64,000 nucleotides of DNA from Mycobacterium mantenii (GCF_010731775.1 NZ_AP022590.1:558001-622000); one strand, 5' to 3'. Numbered from the stretch's first letter, positions 50,610 through 60,017 are shown. The notes: generated by a model not told the origin, from the sequence alone. Program-made: numbers and translations.

Positions 50610-50890
50610 ATGCCTATCGACCCTCAGATAGTTCAGATCGCTGACGACAGCGCGACCGCGGCGCAGTCCGTGGCTGCGATGGCGGGCGGCGACTTCTGGG
50701 AGGTGGAGAACGTGTTGAACCAGATCAACGCCCTGGGCCAGGCCAAACACTTGTTCGTGGCGATGGCCGGCCAGTACATCTCGTTCGCGACCGAGGCCTG
50801 CCAGCGTGCCGGGTGGATCACACGGAGTTCTTGCATCAGGCGTGCGTTGAGCAGATGCAGCAAGCGGCCGAATTCCGCGACGCGCCCTAA
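50610..50890 (+). pseudogene. Small capsid-region protein with a one-base frameshift
   Basis: The frame from ATG 50,610 reads MPIDPQIVQIADDSATAAQSV... as a helical protein up to codon 68 (GGG at 50,811). After that the zero frame becomes Arg/Ser-rich and unconvincing. Re-reading one base back gives VDHTEFLHQACVEQMQQAAE to TAA 50,888-50,890, an equally helical continuation. The intact protein would have 93 residues. A lost G in GGGTGG explains it; a sequencing error or programmed frameshift is possible, but no slippery heptamer is visible. Confidence 0.6.
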
Positions 50891-51081
50891 TCCCTTCGCA
50901 GCCAACGGTAACGGGAATGTTTGTGGCACCGTTACGGACGCGGGACGGCCGAAGAATGTTGGCTCATTAGCCCTTCAACGCCGTCTTGAGAGCAGCACAG
51001 GCCCCCAGGGTAAGCACTGCCGACCAACCCGACCCCGGTCGAGTGTCCCAGTGCTGTGTTCTCTCCCAAGGGGTTACCTCC

Positions 51082-52413
51082 GTGTCTTCCATCTCAACCG
51101 TCCTCGCTGACGAAGTCGCGATGCTCAAAGAACGCCGCAGCGAAGTCGTCCGCATGTTGGCCACCCGTCTGGAGGAGGCGCGCAGCGTCGGCCGCCAGAA
51201 CATCAACCAGGCCGAAGCGGCGATGCTGCGCGAGAAGAAGAAACTCGACGCCCGCATCAAGCGCGCTGAGTCGGAACTGAAGCGATCCGACACCAGCTCC
51301 CTCAACCCGATCCGCGAGAAGGTCTCGCAGCGCAACGGCACCGCGTCGACGCGCAGCGTCGACGCTTCCGCGCAACCCGGCCTGCCGCGTGGCGCCCGGC
51401 CGATCAACACGGCAGGACGCCTCGCGCCGTTGGGGTTCTCCGACCAGCAATTGCAGAGGATGCAGGCGGCTGCCCAGCGCGGCGAGAACTGCCGCATCGA
51501 GACCGAGAAACGCGACTTCAGCACCGCGGATCCGCTGCTGCCAGCGACCCGGTTCCCGTACCCGGTCGAACAAATCCACGAGGCCCGGCTGCTGGACCGG
51601 CTGCCCGGCTACGCGATCGAGACCCCGGCCGTCACGTTCATTCGGCATATATCGACGACCGGCAGCCCCGCCGCGGTCGCTGAGGGCGCGCTGAAGCCCG
51701 AACTGACGTTCAACACCGACGCTTTGACCGCGACCGCAGTGAAACTCGCTGCGAACAACGGGCTTTCGTGGGAGATCATCAACGACTGGCCGGCGTTCCA
51801 GTCCTACGCGAACGTCGAGCTTTACCGGCAGATCGTCGATTTGGAGAACTCGCTGCTGATCAGCGGAAACTCCGGTATCGCGGTCTACAGCGGCGCGTAC
51901 CAGTACGAGTCTCAGACGGGCATGCAGGGCTTCTTGGACACCCCCGGCATCCTGAAGTACGACGCCTCGGTCGATACGGGCGGTTCGGGATCGACCCTGC
52001 TGTCTGCGCTGGACTCGTTCGAGAAAGCCATTGCGACGCTGCGTGTGGGACCGGCCCTGGCCACTCCCGATTTGATCGTTCTGCACCCGACAACCTGGTC
52101 AGCGATCCGCCGCATCAAGGACGCCTACGGCCACTTCATGGTCCAGCCCGACCCGACAGCCGGTCAGGCTAACCAACTCTGGGGGATCGACGTTTTGACG
52201 ACGACGGCAGCACCCGAAGGTGAGGCCGTCCTGATCGACACCAGCAAGTTCGGTTATGTCGCGATCAGGGAGCCGCTTTCAATGCGGATCGGTTACGCCA
52301 CAGACGATTTCACGCGCAACATCTTGCGGACCGTCGCCGAGGAGCGCCTGGTTTTGTGTGTGACCCGCCCGCCTGCCGTGCTGCAGGTCTACAACCTGGC
52401 GACGACCCCATGA
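51082..52413 (+). CDS. HK97-type major capsid protein
   Basis: A 443-residue capsid protein. Residues about 5-75 form a charged coiled coil (VAMLKERRSEVVRMLATRLEEAR...), resembling the HK97 delta/scaffold domain. The coat domain follows, with TFIRHISTTGSPAAVAEGALKPE, QTGMQGFLDTPGI, LIVLHPTTWSAIRRIKDA and LSMRIGYATDDFTRN. Such proteins assemble the head; phiRv1 and phiRv2 encode related ones (Rv1576c, Rv2650c as I recall). No separate prohead protease gene is seen. GTG 51,082 is chosen as the start because the coiled coil begins there. Confidence 0.88.
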   Translation: MSSISTVLADEVAMLKERRSEVVRMLATRLEEARSVGRQNINQAEAAMLREKKKLDARIKRAESELKRSDTSSLNPIREKVSQRNGTASTRSVDASAQPGLPRGARPINTAGRLAPLGFSDQQLQRMQAAAQRGENCRIETEKRDFSTADPLLPATRFPYPVEQIHEARLLDRLPGYAIETPAVTFIRHISTTGSPAAVAEGALKPELTFNTDALTATAVKLAANNGLSWEIINDWPAFQSYANVELYRQIVDLENSLLISGNSGIAVYSGAYQYESQTGMQGFLDTPGILKYDASVDTGGSGSTLLSALDSFEKAIATLRVGPALATPDLIVLHPTTWSAIRRIKDAYGHFMVQPDPTAGQANQLWGIDVLTTTAAPEGEAVLIDTSKFGYVAIREPLSMRIGYATDDFTRNILRTVAEERLVLCVTRPPAVLQVYNLATTP

Positions 52414-52631
52414 GCGGCACCTTCCAAGTGGTGGTTCGGGTGCTGCCCGCCGCCCTGAACGGGTCGCTGAAGTGGTCGCTGTGCCACAAAGGCCGGGTGT
52501 ACGGGCCGGGCGAACTGGTCGAGCTTCCCGCCGAGCACGCCGCCCAGTTGCACGACTGGGGCAGCGTCCTGCAGGTAGGCCCCGAAGTCACCAAGCAGTA
52601 CCACAAGGACCACCCGCAGGGGGCGCTGTGA
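52410..52631 (+). CDS. Small capsid-adjacent protein, 73 aa
   Basis: A 73-residue protein starting at ATG 52,410, overlapping the capsid stop (ATGA), with a likely beta-rich pattern (FQVVVRVLPAALNG, WSLCHKGRVYGPGELVELP). Small proteins just after the capsid gene often bind the head or connect head and tail, but I see no family motif. It overlaps the next gene (GTGA), so capsid, this protein and the poly-Asp protein are co-translated. Confidence 0.75.
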   Translation: MSGTFQVVVRVLPAALNGSLKWSLCHKGRVYGPGELVELPAEHAAQLHDWGSVLQVGPEVTKQYHKDHPQGAL

Positions 52632-53470
52632 ACGTTGACGATGCCTACCGTTGGCTGCGGTCGTCCACCCGGCTAGACGGGTTAGATGACCCCGACAGCG
52701 ACGATGATGACCTCCTCGACGACCTGTTCGACGGCGACCTCGACGACGACGATGATGACCTGGACGACGACCCGGCCGACGCCCCCGACGACGACGACTT
52801 CGACATTCCGCGGGATGACCTGCCCGACTCCGACGATGTTCCTGACGACGGGGACGACGACGACGAGGATGACGACTCCGACGACGACGATGACGAGGGC
52901 TGGGCGGACCGGTTAGACGGATCGGAGTTCGAGACCCGCGGCGGAGTCGTGTTGCGGGCCCCGGGGGCCCGCAACACGACGTTGGTGGCGTTCTGCGTCG
53001 TCGATGCTGACCTGCTGTCGGATGCGGCCGGCGCGGCGGCGTACCTGCAGCAGGTGTGCGGCGACGGCCTGCCCTACCCGACTGCGGTGATCGCGGCGGA
53101 CGGCGGCTCCAACGCGGGCCGGTTCATCGCGGCGACGCTGGGGCTGCGGCTGCAGACGCTGACCGATCTGCGACCGTTCAACCCCGACATCGAGTCCAGC
53201 GACCAGTTCGACGACCGTTGCCGGTCAGCGCTGGAAACAGTGCAGGCGTCGGTTGACGGGGTGCCTGTCATTGTCGGCAGCGCCGGGCTGACGGCATACA
53301 TGGCGAACGTCGATGTCACCGACCCCCGCGACGACGGCGCGTTCTCCTTGCTGGACAGTGGCGGGGTTTTGGCGGTCACCACACAAGGGTTGGCGCTGCT
53401 GCACCGACCGAACGCCGCCTACTGCACCGACTGCGCTGGCGTCGATCTGCCGTGCCCGCACCACACCTAG
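52628..53470 (+). CDS. Protein with poly-aspartate domain and Cys/His-rich end, 280 aa
   Basis: A 280-residue protein. Residues 17-90 are almost a pure acidic stretch: 46 of 74 are Asp and two Glu, only a few hydrophobics between. Residues about 100-255 form an ordinary folded domain (VVLRAPGARNTTLVAFCVVDADLLSD, TAVIAADGGSNAGRFIAATLGL, GVPVIVGSAGLTAYMANVD). The C-terminus CTDCAGVDLPCPHHT may bind zinc. It could mimic DNA, act as scaffold or bind basic proteins. No family recognised. The gene is translationally coupled to the capsid genes. The GAC/GAT tract makes the other strand poly-Ser, an artefact. Confidence 0.8.
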   Translation: MNVDDAYRWLRSSTRLDGLDDPDSDDDDLLDDLFDGDLDDDDDDLDDDPADAPDDDDFDIPRDDLPDSDDVPDDGDDDDEDDDSDDDDDEGWADRLDGSEFETRGGVVLRAPGARNTTLVAFCVVDADLLSDAAGAAAYLQQVCGDGLPYPTAVIAADGGSNAGRFIAATLGLRLQTLTDLRPFNPDIESSDQFDDRCRSALETVQASVDGVPVIVGSAGLTAYMANVDVTDPRDDGAFSLLDSGGVLAVTTQGLALLHRPNAAYCTDCAGVDLPCPHHT

Positions 53471-53473
53471 ACC

Positions 53474-53540
53474 ACGGTCCTGATGCCCCTATCGCGGGAC
53501 CGTTCGGGGCCGGGCAGGTCGGCACAACCGGCCCGGCCCC
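53474..53540. terminator. Two tandem hairpins in the late region
   Basis: ACGGTCC/GGACCGT (53,474-53,480 and 53,497-53,503) is followed by a perfect 10-bp stem GGGGCCGGGC/GCCCGGCCCC (53,506-53,515 and 53,531-53,540) with an inner GGT/ACC. They sit in the 100-bp gap between the poly-Asp gene and the next gene. A terminator, packaging or processing element is possible. Confidence 0.55.
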
Positions 53541-53570
53541 ACACCCGCTAACAGAGAAAGCGAGAACACC

Positions 53571-53855
53571 GTGCCCTCCGCAGACCGATACCCCGAACTG
53601 GCCAACATCGAGTTCCTCGACGACCTACCACCCGATGCGCGAACACTCGGCACCCGAAATCCCCTGCTGGCGGCGTTCGCTGACCGGCTGCGTGATCACC
53701 CGCAGAAATGGGCGCGGTGGCCGGTAGACGACAAGAAGAAGATCTACGGCATCGCCAGCAGCGCCAACCGTGGCCGAGGATGCTTCGGTCCTCAGGGCGC
53801 TTTTGAGGCCGCTACGAGGTCGGGGCGACTGTACGTCCGCTACGTCGGTGACTGA
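53571..53855 (+). CDS. Unknown element protein, 94 aa
   Basis: A 94-residue protein starting at GTG 53,571 and reading MPSADRYPELANIEFLDDLPP... then a basic segment (DHPQKWARWPVDDKKKIYGIASSANRGRGCF) and the end GRLYVRYVGD. The alternating basic/aromatic pattern suggests a small nucleic-acid-binding or regulatory protein. It follows the two hairpins and is first in a chain of four very short genes with small overlaps. Confidence 0.7.
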   Translation: MPSADRYPELANIEFLDDLPPDARTLGTRNPLLAAFADRLRDHPQKWARWPVDDKKKIYGIASSANRGRGCFGPQGAFEAATRSGRLYVRYVGD

Positions 53856-53985
53856 GCACCGCGGCGGCTACCTGACGTGGCTGCGGGACCGTCGCTGCCT
53901 GCGATGCGGCACCCAACTGCAGCACGTGATCAGCCGACGACGCCTGATGTGCGGTCGCTGCTGGGCGCTGGTGGTCTCGCAGTGA
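53848..53985 (+). CDS. Tiny zinc-ribbon protein, 45 aa
   Basis: A 45-residue protein from GTG 53,848, overlapping the preceding gene by eight bases. Two CxxC pairs, CLRCGTQLQHV... and CGRCWALVV, form a clear zinc-ribbon pattern, flanked by Arg-rich residues (RDRRC, SRRRLM). It may bind DNA or RNA. Overlaps with both neighbours support real translation; below the length at which coding signal alone is reliable. Confidence 0.55.
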   Translation: MTEHRGGYLTWLRDRRCLRCGTQLQHVISRRRLMCGRCWALVVSQ

Positions 53986-54125
53986 GCGGGTTCGTCTTGC
54001 CGCGTCACGGCCGGTTCGCGGCGATGCGGAACACCTGCCAGGTGTGCGGCACCTACCTCCTTGAGCCGTTGTCCCGCGACCGGAACTGTTATTCAGACAT
54101 CAAGCACGGGGAGGTGGTCAGGTGA
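53982..54125 (+). CDS. Tiny Cys-rich protein, 47 aa
   Basis: A 47-residue protein from GTG 53,982, overlapping the previous stop by four bases. It has CQVCG and a further Cys (DRNCYSDIKHG), suggesting metal binding. It overlaps the next gene by GTGA. Chains of this kind are common in mycobacteriophages. Function unknown. Confidence 0.5.
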   Translation: MSGFVLPRHGRFAAMRNTCQVCGTYLLEPLSRDRNCYSDIKHGEVVR

Positions 54126-54355
54126 GCCGTTCCCTTTCCGGTTTCGACCGCCGCCCTGCGCACCCCCCGGCCGGTGGGCGAAGTATCCCGCGACCACCGA
54201 CCGCACCAAACGGCCCGGCAGGAATACCGCAGACTGATCCGCCGAGGATGCCGATAATCTGCCCGGTGGATGCCTGCCGGAAGCCGAGGTGGCTTACGCG
54301 GGGACTGCCACCGGAAACCGACGGTGAACTCATTTTTGGGCCGCGCGTCCGATAA
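54122..54355 (+). CDS. Unknown element protein, 77 aa
   Basis: A 77-residue Pro/Arg-rich protein from GTG 54,122, overlapping the 47-aa gene by four bases. The first half is low complexity (PAHPPAGGRSIPRPPTAP). The second half has CPVDACRKPRWLTRGLPP and a hydrophobic end. Coding status rests mainly on the overlapping start; it may be a spurious frame before the cargo gene. Confidence 0.4.
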   Translation: MSRSLSGFDRRPAHPPAGGRSIPRPPTAPNGPAGIPQTDPPRMPIICPVDACRKPRWLTRGLPPETDGELIFGPRVR

Positions 54356-54383
54356 TCTGCGGGGCAGGGAGGAGCGAACACGT

Positions 54384-55244
54384 ATGCCCGATATTCCTGA
54401 TAATGCAGCGACTGCGCTCGAGCGCGTCTTCTGGCGGGTACGTCAGAGCGGTCGCAACACGGTCAAGGAAGTTTGGACTTATGTCCTAAACGCACAGGCC
54501 CATACGCCCGAGTTTGCGATCCGACATGCTGAAGTTGTTCACCTCGTGCGACGACTGCAGCTTTATCTCCTGGCGCTGCCTGACGACGACCAGACGCGTA
54601 CGCGGTACGAGGGCGACATCGTGCTCTGGTACAGCGTGGTGGTCCACACGGGTAACTGGGAAGCCAACAGCAATGCCAACGCCACCATGATCTCTGAGGA
54701 CAAGATCAATCTTCTCGGCTCTCTCGGCCAGATCCTGAGTTATCAAAGCTCATTGAAGCCGGCCCCCAATGTCGAAATGCTGAAGGCATCGCTTGCGGAG
54801 TGGGCCACACTACTCGAAGAGGCAGAGCTACCACCCGACCTGGCCGCGAAGATCCGCGCGGAGATCGAACAGATCGAATTCCTACTCTCTGAAGCTGAGA
54901 CGTATGGTCTAGAGCCTCTTGCTGAGCACGGCCGATCACTGTTTGGTTTGGGGCTGTCAGTTATCAAGGTGACCGGCACGGTTGGCACCGTCGTCAGCGC
55001 GATGTCCAATCTGTTTCAGTTCATCACCCAGGTGAGTGTCAACGATTACGGTGGAGCGGTGAATGCCCTCGCCGGTGTGTTTTCGTCGGTGAACGATGTA
55101 TTCACGCTTGCGAGCGAGGAAGCGCAGCAAAAGGCGATCGCAGCCAAGAAGCAGAAGGAATTGCTTGCAAAGCCAGATGAAGAACCGTCCGAGGTCATCG
55201 ACGGCGAGGTGGTCGATGACAGTTCCACCAAGCCCCACATCTGA
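54384..55244 (+). CDS. Unknown cargo protein of lower GC, 286 aa
   Basis: A 286-residue protein with GGAGGAG upstream of ATG 54,384. The N-terminal 180 residues look helical (ALERVFWRVRQSGRNTVKEVW, HLVRRLQLYLLALPDDD, MLKASLAEWATLLEEAELPPDL). A hydrophobic stretch follows (LFGLGLSVIKVTGTVGTVVSAMSNLFQFI, about residues 185-215) and then an acidic tail. Codon use and GC look visibly lower than in neighbours, indicating separate acquisition. Position at the right of the structural genes fits an accessory moron; defence or membrane-acting roles are conceivable, none shown. No family recognised. Confidence 0.75.
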   Translation: MPDIPDNAATALERVFWRVRQSGRNTVKEVWTYVLNAQAHTPEFAIRHAEVVHLVRRLQLYLLALPDDDQTRTRYEGDIVLWYSVVVHTGNWEANSNANATMISEDKINLLGSLGQILSYQSSLKPAPNVEMLKASLAEWATLLEEAELPPDLAAKIRAEIEQIEFLLSEAETYGLEPLAEHGRSLFGLGLSVIKVTGTVGTVVSAMSNLFQFITQVSVNDYGGAVNALAGVFSSVNDVFTLASEEAQQKAIAAKKQKELLAKPDEEPSEVIDGEVVDDSSTKPHI

Positions 55245-55616
55245 TGAGGGAGCGTAGGGGCTGACATCCTCTCTAAAATCATTGCAACACAACCACTCTC
55301 ACGCTTAGTAGACGACGACGTCCACAAAGTCTTACAGATCATAGGTGGCGCGGCGGCGAAGCCGGTCATCGCGCTCCCTGCTACAGAAGCATCGAAATCC
55401 GTGCTAATCCCTCATCACCCAGCAAATACCCATCACTTCCGTGAAAATTAGTGCTGATCAGCGATAGTTTCGGCGAATGATTCCCGTGGCGGGACAGCGC
55501 CGGTTTTGTCCCAAAAGGTGTCCCAGCGGTCGTCCCAACGGGCGTTGTCGGCGCCCTGGACGACGTGGGGTGTTTTGCTGGCCAGCAAATGGCCTGGTCG
55601 GCTTTACCGTCAGGTC
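55245..55616. other. A/T-richer intergenic region with a 16-bp perfect palindrome
   Basis: No convincing gene in these 370 bases; frames open on both strands are shadows or short. It holds TTTGCTGGCCAGCAAA at 55,574-55,589, a perfect palindrome ending 27 bases before the ATG of the HTH gene. A GCTGATCAGC palindrome lies at about 55,452. Promoter and control region of the HTH gene is the likely role. Confidence 0.55.
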
Positions 55617-55985
55617 ATGGCCAAGGAAGACCCGACAGTGCGGAAGCGTCTGAGCGCGGACGCGGCGCTGAAGCGCAATCAGCAGATCATCACCTTGTTT
55701 CTGGCGAAGGAGTCGGTGCGGGACATCGCGGTGGCCACCGGGGCGTCGAGGATGAGCGTGCACCGGGTCATCAAGGCGTATCAGGCTGCGTTGGATCGGC
55801 CGGCCGCCGACGATCCTGACTTCGACGAGGACGAGGACGCCGAGTTGGGGGCGCTGGCCGCGAAGCTAACCCCGCAGTTGAGTTGCGAGGACGTGCAGAC
55901 CGGTGAGCAGTGGGACGCATTGAACGATTTGGAGAAATTCAGATGGGCGCATCTGCCAGCCGACCACCCTGCCCGCGCGGTTTGA
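55617..55985 (+). CDS. HTH protein, possible small terminase or regulator, 122 aa
   Basis: A 122-residue protein with a homeodomain-like helix-turn-helix (KESVRDIAVATGASRMSVHRVIKAYQAAL, residues about 30-58), an acidic linker (DDPDFDEDEDAE) and a C-terminal helical part (LEKFRWAHLPADHPARAV). Small terminases and resolvase-like proteins have similar domains. In satellites a small terminase at this position redirects packaging. The palindrome just upstream also allows a self-regulated repressor. It converges with a minus-strand gene six bases after its stop. Confidence 0.6.
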   Translation: MAKEDPTVRKRLSADAALKRNQQIITLFLAKESVRDIAVATGASRMSVHRVIKAYQAALDRPAADDPDFDEDEDAELGALAAKLTPQLSCEDVQTGEQWDALNDLEKFRWAHLPADHPARAV

Positions 55986-55990
55986 CGTTG

Positions 55991-56404
55991 TTAGTCGTCG
56001 ACCGGAGGCAGTAGTTTCGCCCAGTCCTTCAGCACTTTGGCCATCTCGTGGGACGTGATTACTAGGGCGATTTCTTTTTCGGGTTCGCCGCGGCGTCGCA
56101 CACGCATGTGGATGTGGTGGCCGTTCTCGTCGTTGTGGCTAAATTCTCGGCCGGCGCCGTAGCCCTTGATGGAGTCGATCCCGACGAGGATGTACTCGTT
56201 GAGGTTGCGGAGGCTGTCGCCTACGTAGATTTTGTCTTCGTCCCGCTCCAACAACCATTCGGCGCCGGGCTTCTCTAGTTCTTCCTTGTGCAGGTTGCAG
56301 ACCAAAATCTCGCCCGGCAGGCTGGCCCATTCTCGGTTCGGGGTGAGATTGTGGATGGTCAGTGCTGATGATTCGCATCCGGCGACCATGCATTGAGCTG
56401 CCAT
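55991..56404 (-). CDS. Unknown element protein with N-terminal Cys motif, 137 aa
   Basis: A 137-residue protein starting at ATG 56,404 with AGGAGG five bases upstream, a strong start. The first residues have CMVAGCESSALTIHN and later LVCNLHKEELEKPG, a possible C-C...C-H zinc site. The second half is charged (HHIHMRVRRRGEPEKEIALVITSHEMAK). It is the first of four minus-strand genes at the right end. No family recognised. Confidence 0.75.
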   Translation of the reverse strand: MAAQCMVAGCESSALTIHNLTPNREWASLPGEILVCNLHKEELEKPGAEWLLERDEDKIYVGDSLRNLNEYILVGIDSIKGYGAGREFSHNDENGHHIHMRVRRRGEPEKEIALVITSHEMAKVLKDWAKLLPPVDD

Positions 56405-56564
56405 TTCATCCTCCTGTGTCGTCAATCCTTGGCGAGAGTAGCCGTTCAAGGGGGACGTGTCGGGGCATACGTGCCCGCGAGTTCGAGGAGAACATCCAGT
56501 TCCACTACTAGGTGAACATTTAGTTCTAACAACGCGGTTGAGGGGGGCATACGCCCGACGTTCG

Positions 56565-56777
56565 TTACCAGTCCGGCTGAACCCATAGTTTGGCGTCGGG
56601 TTCCCGGTCGTCGGGGTCACGATCAGCCCAGCACGATTCGCACCAGTAGCCGTCACCGCCCTCAATGGGAACGACCATCCAGCTACCGGGGTCGTCCATG
56701 GTGTTCCTGCCGCACAGCCCCAGGCAGTAAGCGCGCAACGACACCCGCTCTGGGGTGGTGCGGCCGTCGTCGCTCAT
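56565..56777 (-). CDS. Small Cys-rich protein, 70 aa
   Basis: A 70-residue protein with two Cys pairs, YCLGLCGRN and WCESCWADRD, spaced as in a zinc finger, and a very acidic middle (DRDPDDREPD). The ATG at 56,777 is used; a GTG two codons earlier is in frame. It lies between the 137-aa and 120-aa genes on the same strand. Function unknown. Confidence 0.55.
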   Translation of the reverse strand: MSDDGRTTPERVSLRAYCLGLCGRNTMDDPGSWMVVPIEGGDGYWCESCWADRDPDDREPDAKLWVQPDW

Positions 56778-56803
56778 ACACACAGCCTATGCTGAGACCC
56801 GGT

Positions 56804-57166
56804 CTAGGTCTCTGAGTCGTCGTCCCAGTCGATCGCTTCTAGCCGGCGCCGCGTTTGATCGGCTCGTGCAGCGGCCAGACCTTCGGCGCTGGTGTCCTGC
56901 GCTAGGTATTTTTCAGCCTGCGCCTCCGCGTCAGCCAGCAGCGCCTTCCACCGTTGCCGATGCTGCGCAAGGGTGAACCATTCCTCACGCGCTTTCCGGA
57001 TCACCACCGTGTCGGGGCCGTTCTCTTCGGTCGGCAGTAACTGCGAAAGAAACATCGGCACGGTCTGACGTTCGTGTGGCGTCAGGGGACGGGTGAACTG
57101 CATGACGAAGCTCAGCCCAGACCGGTCTCTCGGATCTTGGGTGACCTTCTGAATTTTCAGTGTCAT
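56804..57166 (-). CDS. Unknown element protein, 120 aa
   Basis: A 120-residue protein with a beta-rich start (TLKIQKVTQDPRDRSGLSFVMQF) and a long charged helix at the end (EEWFTLAQHRQRWKALLADAEAQAEKYLAQD...). It lies in the same direction as the 83-aa gene upstream, 12 bases after its stop, so both are probably co-transcribed. Function unknown. Confidence 0.7.
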   Translation of the reverse strand: MTLKIQKVTQDPRDRSGLSFVMQFTRPLTPHERQTVPMFLSQLLPTEENGPDTVVIRKAREEWFTLAQHRQRWKALLADAEAQAEKYLAQDTSAEGLAAARADQTRRRLEAIDWDDDSET

Positions 57167-57178
57167 ACGAGAAGGTCG

Positions 57179-57430
57179 CTACTTGTCGTCGGCCTTCGCC
57201 CGCGCATGCTGCACGATCTTGCGGGCGAGTCCGTCTGAACACTCGAATGCGCCCGCATCTGAGAACTGCTTCTTGACCACCTGCATGGCTTCCTCCTCGC
57301 TCCCACCGGTCGGGACCTGAAGGTCGGTCGGCATGTTTTCGTGGACATAATCCAGCACGAGTTTCTCCAAATCCATGCCGTCCAGCGTAGGGGCTGCTGT
57401 GGCGTTGAGCACAAACCGCCGCTCAAACAT
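57179..57430 (-). CDS. Unknown element protein, 83 aa
   Basis: An 83-residue protein, starting at ATG 57,430 (a TTG at 57,460 and an ATG at 57,376 are alternatives). It is acidic and helical (MDLEKLVLDYVHENMPTDL, EEEAMQVVKKQFSDAGAFECSDGLARKIVQHARAKAD). It is the right-most gene of the element, about 70 bp from attR, reading inward. Function unknown; a regulator or immunity protein would fit the place. Confidence 0.65.
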   Translation of the reverse strand: MFERRFVLNATAAPTLDGMDLEKLVLDYVHENMPTDLQVPTGGSEEEAMQVVKKQFSDAGAFECSDGLARKIVQHARAKADDK

Positions 57431-57498
57431 ATCGGAGCCTATACCGGGCGTGCTGGTCAATGGGTTTTCCCAGCAACCCTAAAGCGGCAGTTGACCCA

Positions 57499-57517
57499 TG
57501 ATCGCGAAATATGTTGA
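57499..57517 (+). repeat. attR core, 19-bp direct repeat
   Basis: Identical to 47,969-47,987. The following bases (acgattgatggtccgttag) encode RLMVR and a stop, presumably the original end of riboflavin synthase, now detached from its gene. Similar but non-identical sequence follows the core on both sides. Confidence 0.9.
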
Positions 57518-57722
57518 ACGATTGATGGTCCGTTAGCCCGCGTCAGGCATCTGGGCATCGTGGGCCCGCTCGGCGGTACTGCGCCGTCCGAGGCCGTCCC
57601 GGCGATCAAGCCGCGGCAATAACCGCTGCGGCCCCGTGGTTCATACTGAATGCAACACGTGGGCTTCTCGTGTGAGCCGTTTCGACAGTGTTCCTGCCGG
57701 ACAGCGGGAAGGGCGAGGAAAG

Positions 57723-59999
<2,277 letters not shown>

Positions 60000-60017
60000 G
60001 CGCTGTACCATCAGCCG

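Larger units (their letters stand above)
47969..57517. mobile_element. Integrative element (capsid-encoding satellite/prophage remnant) in ribE
   Basis: A 9.5-kb insertion bounded by a 19-bp direct repeat (tgatcgcgaaatatgttga) separates ribE from ribBA/ribH. It encodes a tyrosine integrase next to attL, a replication-initiator-like protein with iterated palindromes, an HK97 major capsid protein, about ten small unknown proteins, a lower-GC cargo gene and a HTH protein; four genes at the right end are on the minus strand. No portal, large terminase, prohead protease, tail or lysis gene is seen. Size and content recall phiRv1/phiRv2 of M. tuberculosis and capsid-forming satellites, but the integration site differs. 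Confidence 0.9.

Noticed and set aside
50808..50818. Programmed -1 frameshift site
   Set aside because: No X XXY YYZ slippery heptamer in the proper frame and no obvious downstream structure; a lost base is simpler.
52645..52977. Poly-serine protein on the minus strand
   Set aside because: Mirror image of the GAC/GAT tract that encodes the poly-Asp domain.
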